Shown piece by piece: positions 6,341-13,784 of a DNA stretch of 15,516 nt. A program made the position numbers and the translations under genes. How positions within the stretch are numbered: the first letter of the stretch is position 1; every line of letters starts with the position of its first letter. The notes beneath the pieces are model-generated. The model worked only from the letters and a program-made list of their open reading frames with translations. It did not search any database and was not told the origin of the DNA. Origin of the DNA: Desulforudis sp. (GTDB lineage Bacteria; Bacillota; Desulfotomaculia; Desulfotomaculales; Desulforudaceae); the NCBI GenBank assembly GCA_014859075.1, contig JACUUW010000022.1, forward strand, positions 1 through 15,516, given 5' to 3'.

Positions 6341-6421
6341 GTGAAAACAATTGTCCGGGAGTCGGAATTCAGAAAGGAGCACATGGACTCCTACCTTGGA
6401 TGGAAACGGCTCCGAACTTAA
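6341..6421 (+). CDS. possible 26-residue microORF between panB and panC
   Basis: A GTG one base after the panB stop opens a 26-codon frame ending TAA, with a charged product beginning MKTIVRESEFRK and ending LGWKRLRT. A purine-rich GAAGAGGAG (6321-6329) lies 11 bases upstream, inside the panB end. It fills most of the 109-base panB-panC gap, otherwise the largest gap in the pan operon. I recognise no family. It could be a real small protein, a coupling peptide that carries ribosomes towards panC, or chance. Confidence 0.3.
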   Translation: MKTIVRESEFRKEHMDSYLGWKRLRT

Positions 6422-6448
6422 CATCGTCGATCTTGGAGGTGCCGCAGG

Positions 6449-7315
6449 TTGCAGGTTTGTGAGACGATCGCCGAAGTAAGGGAAGTAGTGCGGGAACTGC
6501 GTAACAGTGGTCCGGTGGCGCTGGTGCCTACCATGGGTTACTTTCACGAGGGGCACCTGACCCTGATGCGTGAGGCGCACCGGCGGTTTCCGGTGGTCGT
6601 GGTCAGTGTTTTCGTGAACCCTTTGCAGTTCGGACCGACGGAAGACCTCAAGACGTACCCGCGAGACCTGGAGCGAGACCTGCGTCTGGCCCGCGGGACG
6701 GGGGCGGCGGCGGTGTTCGTCCCTTCGGAAAACGAGATGTATCCTGAACAATTCTGCACGTTTGTGGACTTGGAACGGTTGTCCGGGGTGCTGTGCGGGC
6801 GCACCCGACCCGGCCACTTTCGGGGCGTAGCCACCATGGTGACCAAATTGTTCAACATCGTGCGGCCGGACGCCGCCTTTTTCGGTCAGAAGGATGCCCA
6901 GCAGTTGCAGGTGGTGCGGCGCTTGGTCCGGGATTTGAACCTCAACCTGGAGATCGTGGCCGTACCTACCGTCCGGGAAGCCGACGGTCTGGCCATGAGT
7001 TCCCGGAACGCCTATCTTGATCCCCGGGAACGCCGGGCGGCTACCGTACTCTACCGGAGTTTGCAGTCGGCCCGGGAGGCCGTTGTGTCCGGGAGGCGGG
7101 ACCTGGCTGCCGTTCAGGAACGGTTGGCGGCCGGGATTAGGGCCGAGCCCCTGGCCGAACTGGAATACGCCGAGATTCTGGCCCTGCCCGGTTTGACCCC
7201 GCCGGGGGATGACGACAGCGAGCTGCTCCTGGCCGTGGCGGCCCGCTTCGGCCGGGCGCGGCTTATTGACAACGTGGTTTGTACGGTGGAGGATAGGCAC
7301 CGGCGAACGTCTTAA
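6449..7315 (+). CDS. panC: pantothenate synthetase (pantoate-beta-alanine ligase)
   Basis: A 288-residue ATP-dependent ligase joining pantoate and beta-alanine through a pantoyl-adenylate. It belongs to the nucleotidyltransferase superfamily: VPTMGYFHEGH holds the HxGH motif at H33-H36, VFVNPLQFGPTEDL lies at 55-67, VTKLFNIVRPD and FGQKDAQQL (K148) bind pantoate and ATP, and MSSRN (183-187) is the KMSKS equivalent. The phenylalanine in YFHEGH replaces the usual leucine. The TTG start at 6449 is supported by GGAGGT (6435-6440) at 8-base spacing and by the length. It is followed by panD after 30 bases. Confidence 0.97.
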   Translation: MQVCETIAEVREVVRELRNSGPVALVPTMGYFHEGHLTLMREAHRRFPVVVVSVFVNPLQFGPTEDLKTYPRDLERDLRLARGTGAAAVFVPSENEMYPEQFCTFVDLERLSGVLCGRTRPGHFRGVATMVTKLFNIVRPDAAFFGQKDAQQLQVVRRLVRDLNLNLEIVAVPTVREADGLAMSSRNAYLDPRERRAATVLYRSLQSAREAVVSGRRDLAAVQERLAAGIRAEPLAELEYAEILALPGLTPPGDDDSELLLAVAARFGRARLIDNVVCTVEDRHRRTS

Positions 7316-7345
7316 TGCCATGCCGGCGATGGGGAGGGAATGGAA

Positions 7346-7693
7346 GTGTACCTGAAGATGCTCAAGTCGAAGATTCACCGGGCTACCGTAACGGACGCCG
7401 ACCTGGAATATGAGGGCAGCATCACGATTGACGCTGACCTGCTGGAGGCGGCCGGCATTTTGGCGTTTGAACAGGTTCAAATAGCCAACATCAACACCGG
7501 GAGCCGGTTTGAGACTTACGTGATACCGGGAGTCCGGGGTTCGGGCACCGTCACCCTGAACGGGGCGACGGCACGGTTAGCCACGCCGGGCGACCGTGTC
7601 ATCATTATGGCCTACGTACTCTGTTCCGAAAAGGACGCCCGTGAATGGACACCCCGGGTGATTCTGGTGGACGGTAGGAACCAAAAGCTGTAA
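7346..7693 (+). CDS. panD: aspartate 1-decarboxylase proenzyme
   Basis: A 115-residue pyruvoyl enzyme that decarboxylates aspartate to beta-alanine for PanC. With the GTG start at 7346 the chain aligns without gaps to the classic form: K9, the self-cleavage pair G24-S25 (in YEGS) that makes the pyruvoyl group, R54, T57 and Y58 all fall at the canonical numbers, and NGATARL is present. An ATG at 7340 also exists, but it is only 2 bases from the ribosome binding site GGGGAGGG (7331-7338); GTG at 7346 has 7-base spacing. It closes the panB-panC-panD operon. The bacterial PanD type usually needs a maturation helper only in enterobacteria, and none is seen here. Confidence 0.96.
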   Translation: MYLKMLKSKIHRATVTDADLEYEGSITIDADLLEAAGILAFEQVQIANINTGSRFETYVIPGVRGSGTVTLNGATARLATPGDRVIIMAYVLCSEKDAREWTPRVILVDGRNQKL

Positions 7694-7727
7694 ATCATGA
7701 TATTTCCAAGAATAGTACGGGGGTTGC

Positions 7728-7756
7728 TTGACACAAAAAACCTAACAAATTAGTAT
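7728..7756 (+). promoter_or_regulatory. strong sigma-A-type promoter of the nad operon
   Basis: A perfect TTGACA (7728-7733), exactly 17 bases, then TAGTAT (7751-7756), in an AT-rich gap of the otherwise GC-rich window. It gives a leader of about 55-60 bases before the nadA start. No confident NiaR or NrtR operator is visible, although TGACAC at 7729-7734 could be a half-site. Confidence 0.75.
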
Positions 7757-7821
7757 TTCAATAGTCAGTCTTTTTTAAAGTGCATTTGGTGCCGCGTTTT
7801 GCGGTGGGAGGGAGGGTGTCG

Positions 7822-8733
7822 GTGGAAGTAACTGACGAATTAGTTAAAGAAGTTAATGATCTACGTCGGCGGCGGAAAGCGATCATTCTGAGCCACTATT
7901 ACCAACGTCCGGAGCTTCAGGACATCGCTGATTTCGTCGGGGATTCGCTGGAGCTTTCGCGAACGGCCGCCCGGACCGACGCCGAGGTGATCGTTTTTTG
8001 CGGCGTACATTTCATGGCGGAAAGCGCGGCGATCCTCTCTCCGGAAAAGGTCGTGCTTTTGCCCGACCTGCGTGCGGGCTGTCCCATGGCCGATATGGCC
8101 GGAGCCGATTCACTCCGCAGCAAGAAGGCGGAGCTTACGAATCCTTTCGTGGTATCCTACGTAAACACCACAGCTGACGTCAAAGCCGAGAGTGACATCT
8201 GCTGCACCTCGGCCAACGCGGTACGGATTATTGAGTCCGTCCCCCGGGACAAGCAGATCCTCTTTGTGCCGGACAAGAACCTGGGGGCTTACGCTGCCCG
8301 CCAAACCAGCCGTGATTTGGTCTTGTGGCCCGGGTTTTGCTGTATCCACGACGAATTGGAACCGGCGGACGTAATGGATGCCCGACGCCGGCATCCGGGG
8401 GCGCTGGTCATCGTGCACCCCGAATGCCGTCCCGAGGTGACCGTGTTGGCCGACAAGGTGGCCAGTACTTCCGGTATGTTGCGCTTCGTTCAGGAATCCC
8501 AGGCCCGGGAGTTTATCGTAGGTACCGAAGAGGGTCTGACCTACCAGATGGCCAAGAAATGTCCGGGGAAGAAGTTTCATTTGTTATCCAGTGGTTTGGT
8601 TTGTGACACAATGAAGCTGATTACACTCTCCAAGGTGCGTGACGCCTTGAAAACTCTCGAACCCCGGATTACCGTACACCCGGGAATCCGGCGCCGGGCG
8701 CTGCAAGCGCTCGAGAAGATGTTGGCGCTATAG
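7822..8733 (+). CDS. nadA: quinolinate synthase
   Basis: A 303-residue [4Fe-4S] enzyme condensing iminoaspartate with dihydroxyacetone phosphate to quinolinate. It has the three-fold pseudo-symmetric layout: ILSHYYQRPE with substrate-binding H25 and Y27, FCGVHFMAESA, then the cluster cysteines C87 (in AGCPMADMA), C173 (WPGFCCIH, beside an extra C174) and C261 (VCDTMKLITL). HPECRPEV and TSGML also match. The length fits the short anaerobe/archaeal type of NadA. The frame is open to a GTG at 7780, but GGGAGGGAGG (7806-7815) places the start at the GTG at 7822 with 6-base spacing. The oxygen-sensitive cluster suits an anaerobe. It is the first gene after the strong promoter at 7728. Confidence 0.96.
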   Translation: MEVTDELVKEVNDLRRRRKAIILSHYYQRPELQDIADFVGDSLELSRTAARTDAEVIVFCGVHFMAESAAILSPEKVVLLPDLRAGCPMADMAGADSLRSKKAELTNPFVVSYVNTTADVKAESDICCTSANAVRIIESVPRDKQILFVPDKNLGAYAARQTSRDLVLWPGFCCIHDELEPADVMDARRRHPGALVIVHPECRPEVTVLADKVASTSGMLRFVQESQAREFIVGTEEGLTYQMAKKCPGKKFHLLSSGLVCDTMKLITLSKVRDALKTLEPRITVHPGIRRRALQALEKMLAL

Positions 8734-8921
8734 CGGAAGTCGGGTGGGGTTCGAAGCCGCGGCGTCATTGGCGGGAGCCCCGATACGGGTGGTATTGGCG
8801 GTTGCCGGTGGTCGGACTGGGGCACAATACGCGTTATCTCATATAAATCGTGGAGAGCGGCCCGGCCCCAATGCGGATCAACAAGTCGTGGGGCTCCTGG
8901 CAGGGACGGGGGGCGTGTCCG

Positions 8922-10526
8922 GTGACCGGGCTTTACATCTTGAACTTTGATACCAGGCAGCTCCCGTCGGAGGCGGTCGACTATCTGGTGGTCGGAAGCG
9001 GCATCGCCGGACTGTATACGGCCTACCTCCTGGCGCGGTCCGGGCGGCGAGTGGTCGTGGTTACGAAGAAGATGGTTGAGAACACCAGTACAGAGCGTGC
9101 TCAGGGGGGAATCGCGGCCGCCATTGGAGCCAGCGATTCCCCTCTGTTGCATTTACAGGATACTTTACGCGCCGGGGCCGGACTTTGCGACCCGGAGGCC
9201 GTACAGGTCCTGGTGACCGAAGGGCCCTACCGGGTGCGCCATCTGGTCGGCATGGGTGCCCGTTTCGACCGGACAGACGGCGGTTTTGCCCTGGTCCGTG
9301 AAGGCGCGCACCGGCAGCGGCGGATTCTCTACGCGGGCGGCGACGCCACGGGGGCGGAGATCCAACGGACTCTCTGTCGCCAGGTTAATGAAATGAAGAT
9401 TCCGGTTTTAGAAAATCATTTTGTGGTTGACCTGCTGGTTGCTCACGGTCAATGCTGTGGCGCGTTGGTTTTGGACGAAACGGCCAATCGTCTGTTGGTG
9501 TTTCGGAGCCGGGTGATTATCCTGACGAGCGGTGGGGCCGGCCAGTTGTTTCGCCAGACCACCAATCCCCCGGTGGCGACCGGGGACGGGATTGCGGTTG
9601 CTTTCCGGGCGGGGGCCGAGGTGGCTGACCTGGAATTCATCCAGTTTCATCCGACCGTGCTGGCTCTGGCGGATGGTCCGCCTTTTCTGATTTCCGAAGC
9701 CGTGCGGGGCGAGGGGGGCATATTGAGAAATGCTTCCGGGAAACCGTTCATGTCGCGTTACCACCCGGATGGCGAACTGGCGCCCCGGGACGTGGTCACC
9801 CGGGCCATCCTGGCCGAGATGCGGGCGACCGGAACAGACAGTGTTTTCCTGGATGTTACCCACCTGCCGGCCGATAAACTGCGCCGGCGTTTTCCGACCA
9901 TCGCGCAGACCTGTACGGCCTTGGGGTTGGATATTTGCCGCGAATGCATTCCGGTGGCTCCGGCCGCCCATTATATGATGGGTGGGGTGCGGACCAACCT
10001 TTACGGGGAGACCACAATTGAGAACCTCTACGCCTGCGGCGAAGTGGCCTGTGCCGGTGTGCACGGGGCCAACCGGTTGGCCAGCAACTCGCTGGTGGAC
10101 GGGCTGGTGTTCGGGGGACGTATCGTGGAGCGTGTTTTGACTCGGTCGCAAGGGACCATATCCGATCCGGATTTCTCGTGCGCCCTGCTCCGTGCCACTG
10201 CCGGCATTGACTACGGGGCGCTACGGTCGGCTCTGCAGGAACAAATGGACCTGAATCTGGGGCCGATCCGGGAACCTTCCGGACTGGAACAGGCTTTGCG
10301 GTTTTTTGAGGACCATCAATACCTCCACGAATGCGCCGCACCGCATACGGAAGCCATGGAAGTGCACAACCTGTTGCAGTTGGGGTTACTGGTCACCGAG
10401 GCGGCGGCAGCCCGCCGCGAATCCCGCGGCGGGCATTACCGGACCGACTATCCGCAACCACGGGAGTGCTGGCGAAAAAATCTCCTTTTCCAGAGGGTGA
10501 GACGCGATGAACAAGATTACTATTGA
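8922..10526 (+). CDS. nadB: L-aspartate oxidase
   Basis: A 534-residue FAD enzyme oxidising aspartate to iminoaspartate for NadA; in anaerobes fumarate is the likely electron acceptor. It shows the FAD fold YLVVGSGIAGLYTAY (GSGIAG at 25-30), STERAQGGIAAAIG, GGAGQLFRQTTNP, FIQFHPT, EAVRGEGG, ELAPRDVVTRAI, HYMMGGV and YACGEVACAGVHGANRLASNSL, followed by a helical C-terminal domain. The start is uncertain: the GTG at 8922 has GGGGGG 8 bases upstream (8908-8913) and gives a normal N-terminus; a GTG at 8850 and an ATG at 8871 would add 17-24 residues unlike the family. The 188 bases between nadA and nadB hold no other convincing gene. Its end overlaps nadC by 20 bases. Confidence 0.95.
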   Translation: MTGLYILNFDTRQLPSEAVDYLVVGSGIAGLYTAYLLARSGRRVVVVTKKMVENTSTERAQGGIAAAIGASDSPLLHLQDTLRAGAGLCDPEAVQVLVTEGPYRVRHLVGMGARFDRTDGGFALVREGAHRQRRILYAGGDATGAEIQRTLCRQVNEMKIPVLENHFVVDLLVAHGQCCGALVLDETANRLLVFRSRVIILTSGGAGQLFRQTTNPPVATGDGIAVAFRAGAEVADLEFIQFHPTVLALADGPPFLISEAVRGEGGILRNASGKPFMSRYHPDGELAPRDVVTRAILAEMRATGTDSVFLDVTHLPADKLRRRFPTIAQTCTALGLDICRECIPVAPAAHYMMGGVRTNLYGETTIENLYACGEVACAGVHGANRLASNSLVDGLVFGGRIVERVLTRSQGTISDPDFSCALLRATAGIDYGALRSALQEQMDLNLGPIREPSGLEQALRFFEDHQYLHECAAPHTEAMEVHNLLQLGLLVTEAAAARRESRGGHYRTDYPQPRECWRKNLLFQRVRRDEQDYY

Positions 10527-11373
10527 CCAACTGGTTGAGGCGGCCCTGGCCGAGGATATCGGTTCCGGTGACCTGACCACTGAAGCGACTGTACCGGCAA
10601 GCACTCCGGCCACTGGTACGATACGCACCCGTGAAACCGGGGTGGTGGCTGGGCTGGAGGTGGCACGGCACGTATTCTTGCGGCTCGATCCCGGGATCCA
10701 TTGTGAAATCAGGGTACGTGACGGGGACCGGGTGGAGGATGGTGCCGTTTTGGCCGTGGTCAGCGGACCGGCACGTCCCATTCTGTCCGGTGAACGGGTG
10801 GCGCTCAACTTCCTGCGTCACCTGTCGGGGATCGCCACCCGGACAAGGCGGCTGAAAGAGTTGACGGCCCCATTCCCGGTGCGCCTGGTGGATACCCGCA
10901 AGACCACTCCGGGCCTGAGAGTCTTGGAGAAGTACGCCGTCCGCATGGGTGGCGGGCACAACCACCGCTTTGGACTTGATGATGGGGTGCTGATCAAGGA
11001 CAACCATATTGCTGTCGCGGGGAGCATTACCGCCGCTGTCGGGGCTGCCCGTCAGGCGGTTCCCCACATCTTCAAAGTGGAAGTGGAGATTGAAGATCTT
11101 GCCGGGGTTCGGGAGGCACTGGCGGCAGGTGTTGATGTCATTCTGCTGGACAATATGTCGCTGACCATGATCAGGGAGGCCGTAGCCATCGTCGATGGCC
11201 GGGTACCAGTCGAAGTGTCCGGTAACGTTGACGAGCACAGTATTGGTGCAATCGCCCGCACCGGCGTGGACATCATCTCGGTCGGCAAGTTAACCCACTC
11301 CGTGCCGGACTTGGATATCGGTCTTGATCTTGAACCGGGCGGGCTCATTGAGCGGGATAGTCAATCGAGATAA
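10507..11373 (+). CDS. nadC: nicotinate-nucleotide pyrophosphorylase (carboxylating)
   Basis: A 288-residue quinolinate phosphoribosyltransferase making nicotinate mononucleotide from quinolinate and PRPP. Motifs: EDIGSGDLTTEA (16-27), ERVALNFLRHLSGIAT, DTRKTTPGLR (129-138), VRMGGGHNHRFGLDDGVLIK (145-164), VEVE, LLDNM, VSGN and GKLTHS. The ATG at 10507 lies within nadB (20-base overlap) behind AGAGGGTGA (10492-10500), so translation is probably coupled. The C-terminal tail (about GGLIERDSQSR) reaches past the usual family end and overlaps the opposite-strand Gre-like gene by 29 bases. nadA, nadB and nadC together give the whole de novo route to the mononucleotide; later steps (nadD, nadE) are not here. 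Confidence 0.97.
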   Translation: MNKITIDQLVEAALAEDIGSGDLTTEATVPASTPATGTIRTRETGVVAGLEVARHVFLRLDPGIHCEIRVRDGDRVEDGAVLAVVSGPARPILSGERVALNFLRHLSGIATRTRRLKELTAPFPVRLVDTRKTTPGLRVLEKYAVRMGGGHNHRFGLDDGVLIKDNHIAVAGSITAAVGAARQAVPHIFKVEVEIEDLAGVREALAAGVDVILLDNMSLTMIREAVAIVDGRVPVEVSGNVDEHSIGAIARTGVDIISVGKLTHSVPDLDIGLDLEPGGLIERDSQSR

Positions 11374-11809
11374 TCTGGTACCGGAAAGTGCCGCCGGGGG
11401 CCTTAACCTCCAATACATCCCCCGGTTCTTTCAGGAGAAGGTTTCTGCCCACGGGGGACAGAAAAGAGATCCGGCCCGTGGCGAGTTCGGTATGGTAAGG
11501 GGAAACGACGCGAAACACTTCCGTTCGGCCGGTGTCCACCTCCCTTGCCTTGATGTCACAACCGAGCAGGGTGACGGGGGGCGGTGTATCGTCGTCGTCC
11601 ACCACCCGGGCTCCCGCGAGCAGGTCCTGAACATAACTGATGTACCGGTCAAGGAAAAACCCGGTCTCCGCCCGGTCGTCCTCCGGACTCCCCGGTGCAT
11701 AGGCGGCGAAGAAATCGTTAAACAGCGTGAGTTTTTGTTCATCCAGCTCAGCCAGTTGTCTGGTCAGATATTCGTATGATTCTTTGGAAATTGTAATGTT
11801 TTGAGACAT
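11345..11809 (-). CDS. GreA/GreB C-terminal-domain protein
   Basis: A 154-residue protein. Residues about 78-151 form the FKBP-like C-terminal domain of transcript cleavage factors: TLLGCDIKAREVDTG, VFRVVSPYHTE, ISFLSPVGRNLLLKEPGDVLEVKAPGG and YQIISI. The N-terminal part (8-70) could be a helical hairpin (SYEYLTRQLAELDEQKL and DRYISYVQDLLAGARVV), but the standard GreA tip pattern GDLSENAEY is absent; an acidic SPEDDRAE sits near the expected tip. It may bind in the RNA polymerase secondary channel, as GreA, Gfh1 or Rnk do, with altered activity; this is inference. The ATG at 11809 has GGAGGG 6 bases upstream. Its stop lies inside nadC, so the two genes are convergent and overlapping. It is divergent from birA. 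Confidence 0.75.
   Translation of the reverse strand: MSQNITISKESYEYLTRQLAELDEQKLTLFNDFFAAYAPGSPEDDRAETGFFLDRYISYVQDLLAGARVVDDDDTPPPVTLLGCDIKAREVDTGRTEVFRVVSPYHTELATGRISFLSPVGRNLLLKEPGDVLEVKAPGGTFRYQIISIDYPAQ
11394..11431 (+). terminator. possible terminator of the nad operon
   Basis: CCGGGGG (11394-11400) pairs perfectly with CCCCCGG (11419-11425) across an 18-base loop, followed by TTCTTTC. It starts 20 bases after the nadC stop but lies within the coding part of the opposite-strand Gre-like gene. The tail is only moderately T-rich. Confidence 0.35.
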
Positions 11810-11831
11810 CCAAAGCCCTCCAAACTCCAGA

Positions 11832-11861
11832 ATTATGTTATTAAATGGCAATATAGTTCAA
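11832..11861 (-). promoter_or_regulatory. promoter of the Gre-like gene
   Basis: On the minus strand TTGAAC (11856-11861), an 18-base spacer, then CATAAT (11832-11837). The expected start of transcription is only a few bases upstream of the ribosome binding site GGAGGG (11816-11821), so the leader would be very short. Confidence 0.5.
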
Positions 11862-11870
11862 AATAATGAA

Positions 11871-11897
11871 ACACCCCGTCCTCGCCAGGCGGAGTGT
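11871..11897. other. hairpin in the gre-birA divergent gap
   Basis: ACACCCCGTC (11871-11880) pairs with GGCGGAGTGT (11888-11897) with one mismatch and one G-U pair around a seven-base loop. On the minus strand it is followed by TTTCATTATTTT, as in an intrinsic terminator, though no minus-strand gene lies upstream. It lies next to the AT-rich gap (11910-11955) that must also hold the birA promoter, so it could be an operator or a barrier to antisense transcription. Confidence 0.35.
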
Positions 11898-12003
11898 CTT
11901 CCCATTGTATTACTCTTACTTATATATTTAATTTTATTACAAATAAACAAAAATGTCAAGGATAACCTGATGAAGAAAGCTAGGAAGTTGCAGGTGATCT
12001 GTA

Positions 12004-13023
12004 ATGAGAGCGGCCGTATTTAAACACCTGAGAAACAACTTGGGCGAGTTTGTCTCCGGGGGCGAAATTGCGAGAGCCCTCGCCATTTCACGGACCGCGG
12101 TCTGGAAGCACGTTTGTGCGTTGCGTGACGAGGGTTACCAAATTGAATCCCGGCACCGGTACGGCTACCGTCTCAGCGAGGCATTGCCCGATCTGCTGAT
12201 TCCCGAAGAGATTCTCGCCGGGCTGACTACACAGTTCTGTGGCCGTTGCTACCACTACTATCCCAGCTTGATTTCCACGAACGAGCGGGCCAAGGAATTG
12301 GCTCAGGCCGGCGCCCCCGAGGGAACCACGGTTCTGGCCGAGCAGCAGTCCGGAGGACGTGGACGGCTGGGCCGAAACTGGTATTCCCCGTCCGGTGGAC
12401 TCTGGTTTTCGGTGGTGTTGCGCCCGGTTTTACCTCAGATGCGGGCCCCCGAGGCCACCTTTGTGGCCGCGGTGGCCGGTATAGAAGCCCTGAACGGGGA
12501 GTCCGGGGGACGGAGTTCGGAGTTCGGACCGGACCAACACCCGGTATCGGCGATAGGGATTAAGTGGCCCAACGATTTTGTGTGGCACGGAAAAAAACTC
12601 GGCGGGATTTTGACCGAACTGAGCGGTGAACTGGACCGGATCAACTATTTGGTAATCGGCATCGGCCTGAACGTCAATCTTGCTCCGCATGATTTTCCCA
12701 CGTTGCTGCGCCACCAGGTTAGTTCACTGCAAGAAATCCTTGGGCGGCCTGTTGCGCGGGGCGGGCTCCTGAGGCGGTACCTGGCCGCCCTGGAGAAATG
12801 GTATCTGGTGTGGCTGGAAGAAGGCTTCGGCCCGGTACGGGAGGCCTGGAAGAAAGGCAATGCCTGTCTTGACCGCCCGCTGCGGGTGTCCACTCCGGAA
12901 GGTGAACTGTCCGGAAGGGCGGTGGACATCGACCGTGACGGTGCGTTGTTGCTTGAGACGGGCGGTGACATTAGAAGGATTGTCACCGGGGACCTACTTA
13001 TGGGGGAGGATATCCATAAATGA
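12004..13023 (+). CDS. birA: bifunctional biotin-protein ligase / biotin repressor
   Basis: A 339-residue group II BirA. The N-terminal winged helix-turn-helix is visible (GGEIARALAISRTAVWKHVCALRDEGYQI, about 19-47, with wing RHRYGYRL). The ligase domain has the biotinyl-AMP loop GRGRLGR (118-124), KWPND (187-191), KKLGGILTE with the biotin lysine, and GIGLNVN; a small C-terminal SH3-like domain ends the chain. It adenylates biotin and joins it to carboxylase carrier proteins, and can repress biotin genes. Residues about 165-182, between the helix GIEALNG and IKWPND, form an extra segment of low-complexity DNA with a tandem GGAGTTC repeat. The ATG at 12004 has a weak AGGTGAT site and an AT-rich upstream. 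Its stop overlaps the coaX start as ATGA. Confidence 0.95.
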   Translation: MRAAVFKHLRNNLGEFVSGGEIARALAISRTAVWKHVCALRDEGYQIESRHRYGYRLSEALPDLLIPEEILAGLTTQFCGRCYHYYPSLISTNERAKELAQAGAPEGTTVLAEQQSGGRGRLGRNWYSPSGGLWFSVVLRPVLPQMRAPEATFVAAVAGIEALNGESGGRSSEFGPDQHPVSAIGIKWPNDFVWHGKKLGGILTELSGELDRINYLVIGIGLNVNLAPHDFPTLLRHQVSSLQEILGRPVARGGLLRRYLAALEKWYLVWLEEGFGPVREAWKKGNACLDRPLRVSTPEGELSGRAVDIDRDGALLLETGGDIRRIVTGDLLMGEDIHK

Positions 13024-13784
13024 TTCTGGTGCTGGACGTGGGGAACACAAATATCGTGCTCGGCGTGTACGACGGGGAGGCGTTGGTGGCACACTGGCGC
13101 CTTAGCACCAAGCGTCACTGGACACCGGATGAGTTCGGCATCCTGCTGAAACAACTGCTATCCGACCAGGCACTGGGGCCTGCGGATATCCGGGCGATGG
13201 TGGTTTCTTCAGTGGTTCCACCGCTGAACACCATCATTGAACAGGCCTGCCAAAACTACTTTGGCTTCGCCCCGCTGTTGGTGGGGCCCGGGATCAGAAC
13301 GGGTATGCCCATCAAGTATGAAAACCCCCGGGAAGTGGGGGCCGACCGGATTGTAAACGCGATTGCGGCTCAGGAACTGTATGGTGTGCCGCTCATCCTG
13401 GTCGACTTTGGTACGGCCATTACATTCTGTGCCGTCTCGGTCCGCGCGGAGTACCTGGGGGGAGTTATCGCACCCGGAATTCAGATTTCCTGTGAAGCCC
13501 TCTTTGAACGGGCGGCCAAGCTGCCCCGGGTGGAAATGGTGCGACCCCCGCAGGTGATCGGGCGCAACACGGTACACAGCATGCAGTCGGGCATTATCTA
13601 TGGTTACGCCGGTCTGGTCGACAGCATCGTAAGGCGGATGCAAGCCGAAATGGAGGGCAAGCCCCTGGTGGTGGCGACCGGTGGACAGGCTGAGTTGATC
13701 GCGCGGGAGTCCGAGACCATCGAGACCGTCGATCAGTTCCTGACGCTGTGGGGGTTGCGCCTGATATACGAACGCAACCCCTAA
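13020..13784 (+). CDS. coaX: type III pantothenate kinase
   Basis: A 254-residue kinase of the ASKHA fold phosphorylating pantothenate, the first step from pantothenate to CoA. Type III marks are DVGNTN (6-11, phosphate binding), PREVGADR (103-110, with catalytic D109), DFGTAITF (129-136), GGVIAPGI (147-154) and the late GG at 221-222. Type III enzymes need a monovalent cation and are not feedback-inhibited by CoA. The ATG at 13020 shares the ATGA overlap with birA, and GGGGGAGGA lies about 10 bases upstream, so the two are co-translated. CoaX uses the product of the panB-C-D operon 6 kb away. A 9-bp hairpin covers its last codons. Confidence 0.97.
   Translation: MILVLDVGNTNIVLGVYDGEALVAHWRLSTKRHWTPDEFGILLKQLLSDQALGPADIRAMVVSSVVPPLNTIIEQACQNYFGFAPLLVGPGIRTGMPIKYENPREVGADRIVNAIAAQELYGVPLILVDFGTAITFCAVSVRAEYLGGVIAPGIQISCEALFERAAKLPRVEMVRPPQVIGRNTVHSMQSGIIYGYAGLVDSIVRRMQAEMEGKPLVVATGGQAELIARESETIETVDQFLTLWGLRLIYERNP
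13751..13781 (+). other. 9-bp perfect hairpin at the coaX 3' end
   Basis: GGGGTTGCG (13751-13759) pairs perfectly with CGCAACCCC (13773-13781) around a 13-base loop, ending one base before the coaX stop codon. No T tract follows. It may protect the mRNA end, pause polymerase, or act as a terminator without a T run before the repeat-bearing gap. Confidence 0.45.

Noticed and set aside
8744..8950. 68-codon plus-strand frame between nadA and nadB
   Set aside because: No motifs, no clear ribosome binding site, and it overlaps the nadB start region; looks like chance in GC-rich DNA.
11969..12023. 17-codon frame overlapping the birA start (MKKARKLQ...)
   Set aside because: Very short, weak ribosome binding site, and out of frame with birA; could be a leader peptide but nothing supports it.
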